Assembly (NCBI RefSeq): GCF_016892625.1
Contig: NZ_JAFEMW010000001.1
Coordinates: forward strand, 558,001-622,000
Length of the DNA stretch: 64,000 bases
From: Brevibacterium sp. RIT 803
GTDB taxonomy: Bacteria; Actinomycetota; Actinomycetes; Actinomycetales; Brevibacteriaceae
Direction: 5' to 3'
Shown piece after piece: positions 63,470 through 64,000 of this stretch (its first letter is position 1; the number at the start of each line of letters is the position of its first letter). The notes under the pieces are model-generated. The model saw only the letters and a list, made by a program, of their open reading frames with translations. It was not told the DNA's origin and made no database searches. Made by a program: the position numbers and the translations under genes.

Positions 63470-64000
63470 TCAGCGGGCTGATTCGACGCTGCCGGCCCCG
63501 GCGAGGTGAGATCCGCTGCCGCGGTTGACGCGGACCAGGACGAGAGCACAGACGGCGAACACGAAGGAGAGCCCGATCTGCGCCGATGACAGTACGCCGA
63601 ACGATTCGATCGGGTCCGAGGCAGTGGCGAGCAGGGAGTAGAAAGCACCGAGTCCAGCGACTCCAGCGGCGATCCCGGCCTGCTGCATCGTCGAGATGAG
63701 CCCTCCCGTCATTCCAGCCAGCCGCCCGGGCACAGCTGCCATGACTGTGGCCACCAAGGGCGAGAACTGCAGAGCTTGGCCCACGGCAAGCGGCACCATC
63801 GGCACCTGCACCCACAGCTCCCACGCTTCGAGCGGAGCCAGAGTCACCATCGTGATTCCTGCGAGGCCAATCGCCTGTGCCCCGGCTCCGATGAGGAGCG
63901 TTGCGGGACCGCCTATGCGGGCCGTAATGCGATGGCACACCAGAGAGACCAGGAGGAAGATGAGGCAGAACGGAGCCAGAGCGACTCCAGACTCCCATGC
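63470..64000 (-). CDS. MFS transporter, C-terminal part (5' end outside window)
   Basis: At least 176 codons of an efflux-type MFS protein, open to the window edge. VCHRITARIGGPATLLIGAGAQAIG and GGLISTMQQAGIAAGVAGLGAF are helices 9-13 of a DHA2-type (14-helix) carrier. It converges on the MmyB-like regulator 58 bp away, a plausible controller. Confidence 0.88.
   Translation of the reverse strand, partial: AWESGVALAPFCLIFLLVSLVCHRITARIGGPATLLIGAGAQAIGLAGITMVTLAPLEAWELWVQVPMVPLAVGQALQFSPLVATVMAAVPGRLAGMTGGLISTMQQAGIAAGVAGLGAFYSLLATASDPIESFGVLSSAQIGLSFVFAVCALVLVRVNRGSGSHLAGAGSVESAR

Noticed and set aside
1-64000. CRISPR arrays, tRNA and rRNA genes
   Set aside because: I looked for regularly spaced repeats, cloverleaf-like segments and rRNA motifs by eye and found none; a covariance-model scan would settle it.

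Overview
The window is high-GC actinobacterial DNA. Gene content and order (Tad/Flp pilus cluster with a DUF4244 pilin-like gene, bmp-nup-cdd-deoA-deoC nucleoside locus, EccC-like FtsK protein) suggest Micrococcales, most likely Brevibacterium or a close relative. This is a judgement from gene content; no marker gene is present to prove it. I saw no tRNA, rRNA or CRISPR array.

The window has two parts. From position 1 to about 36207 lies a large mobile/accessory island whose left end is outside the window. Its right end is marked by a large serine integrase (34637-36175, minus), which starts about 30 bp from a decapitated tadA/cpaF gene. Only the last ~90 codons of that pilus ATPase remain (36208-36484), directly joined to intact tadB. 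The island therefore appears inserted into the coding sequence of the Tad motor ATPase.

Island contents from left to right: a PD-(D/E)XK-type nuclease gene interrupted by an in-frame amber codon (1-966); a membrane protein and two tandem lipoprotein paralogues (1335-3917); a DNA-binding domain fused to an ECF S-component-like membrane domain (4107-5165); a GmrSD-like DUF262/DUF1524 nuclease with a HEPN-domain partner (5270-8204); a six-gene catabolic operon with a nearby GntR regulator (8317-16313) that includes an MHS-family transporter, alpha/beta hydrolase, aldehyde dehydrogenase, beta-hydroxyacid dehydrogenase, MBL-fold lactonase and FAD dehydrogenase; small phage-like genes, two mini-XRE regulators and a phage-type endonuclease (16778-21854); an esterase; a DUF2971 protein; a single-chain Type ISP restriction-modification enzyme with a DUF4062-like partner (24308-30010); and an NhaC antiporter/MBL hydrolase pair with a divergent LysR regulator (30526-34061).

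From 36208 onward the DNA is more uniformly GC-rich and chromosomal in character. It holds tadB, tadC, the pilin-like DUF4244 gene, two TadE-like genes and a TadG-like gene, then a 1229-aa FtsK/SpoIIIE ATPase, an amino-acid permease and a GNAT protein. Next comes a nucleoside salvage region: PNP and a phosphohexomutase on plus; on minus a BMP lipoprotein, ABC ATPase, two permeases, cytidine deaminase, thymidine phosphorylase and deoxyribose-phosphate aldolase. Together they import nucleosides, cleave the glycosidic bond and feed pentose phosphates into central metabolism. The window closes with an ABC-F protein, a DksA/TraR zinc-finger protein, an acyltransferase, a MmyB-type regulator and a truncated MFS transporter.
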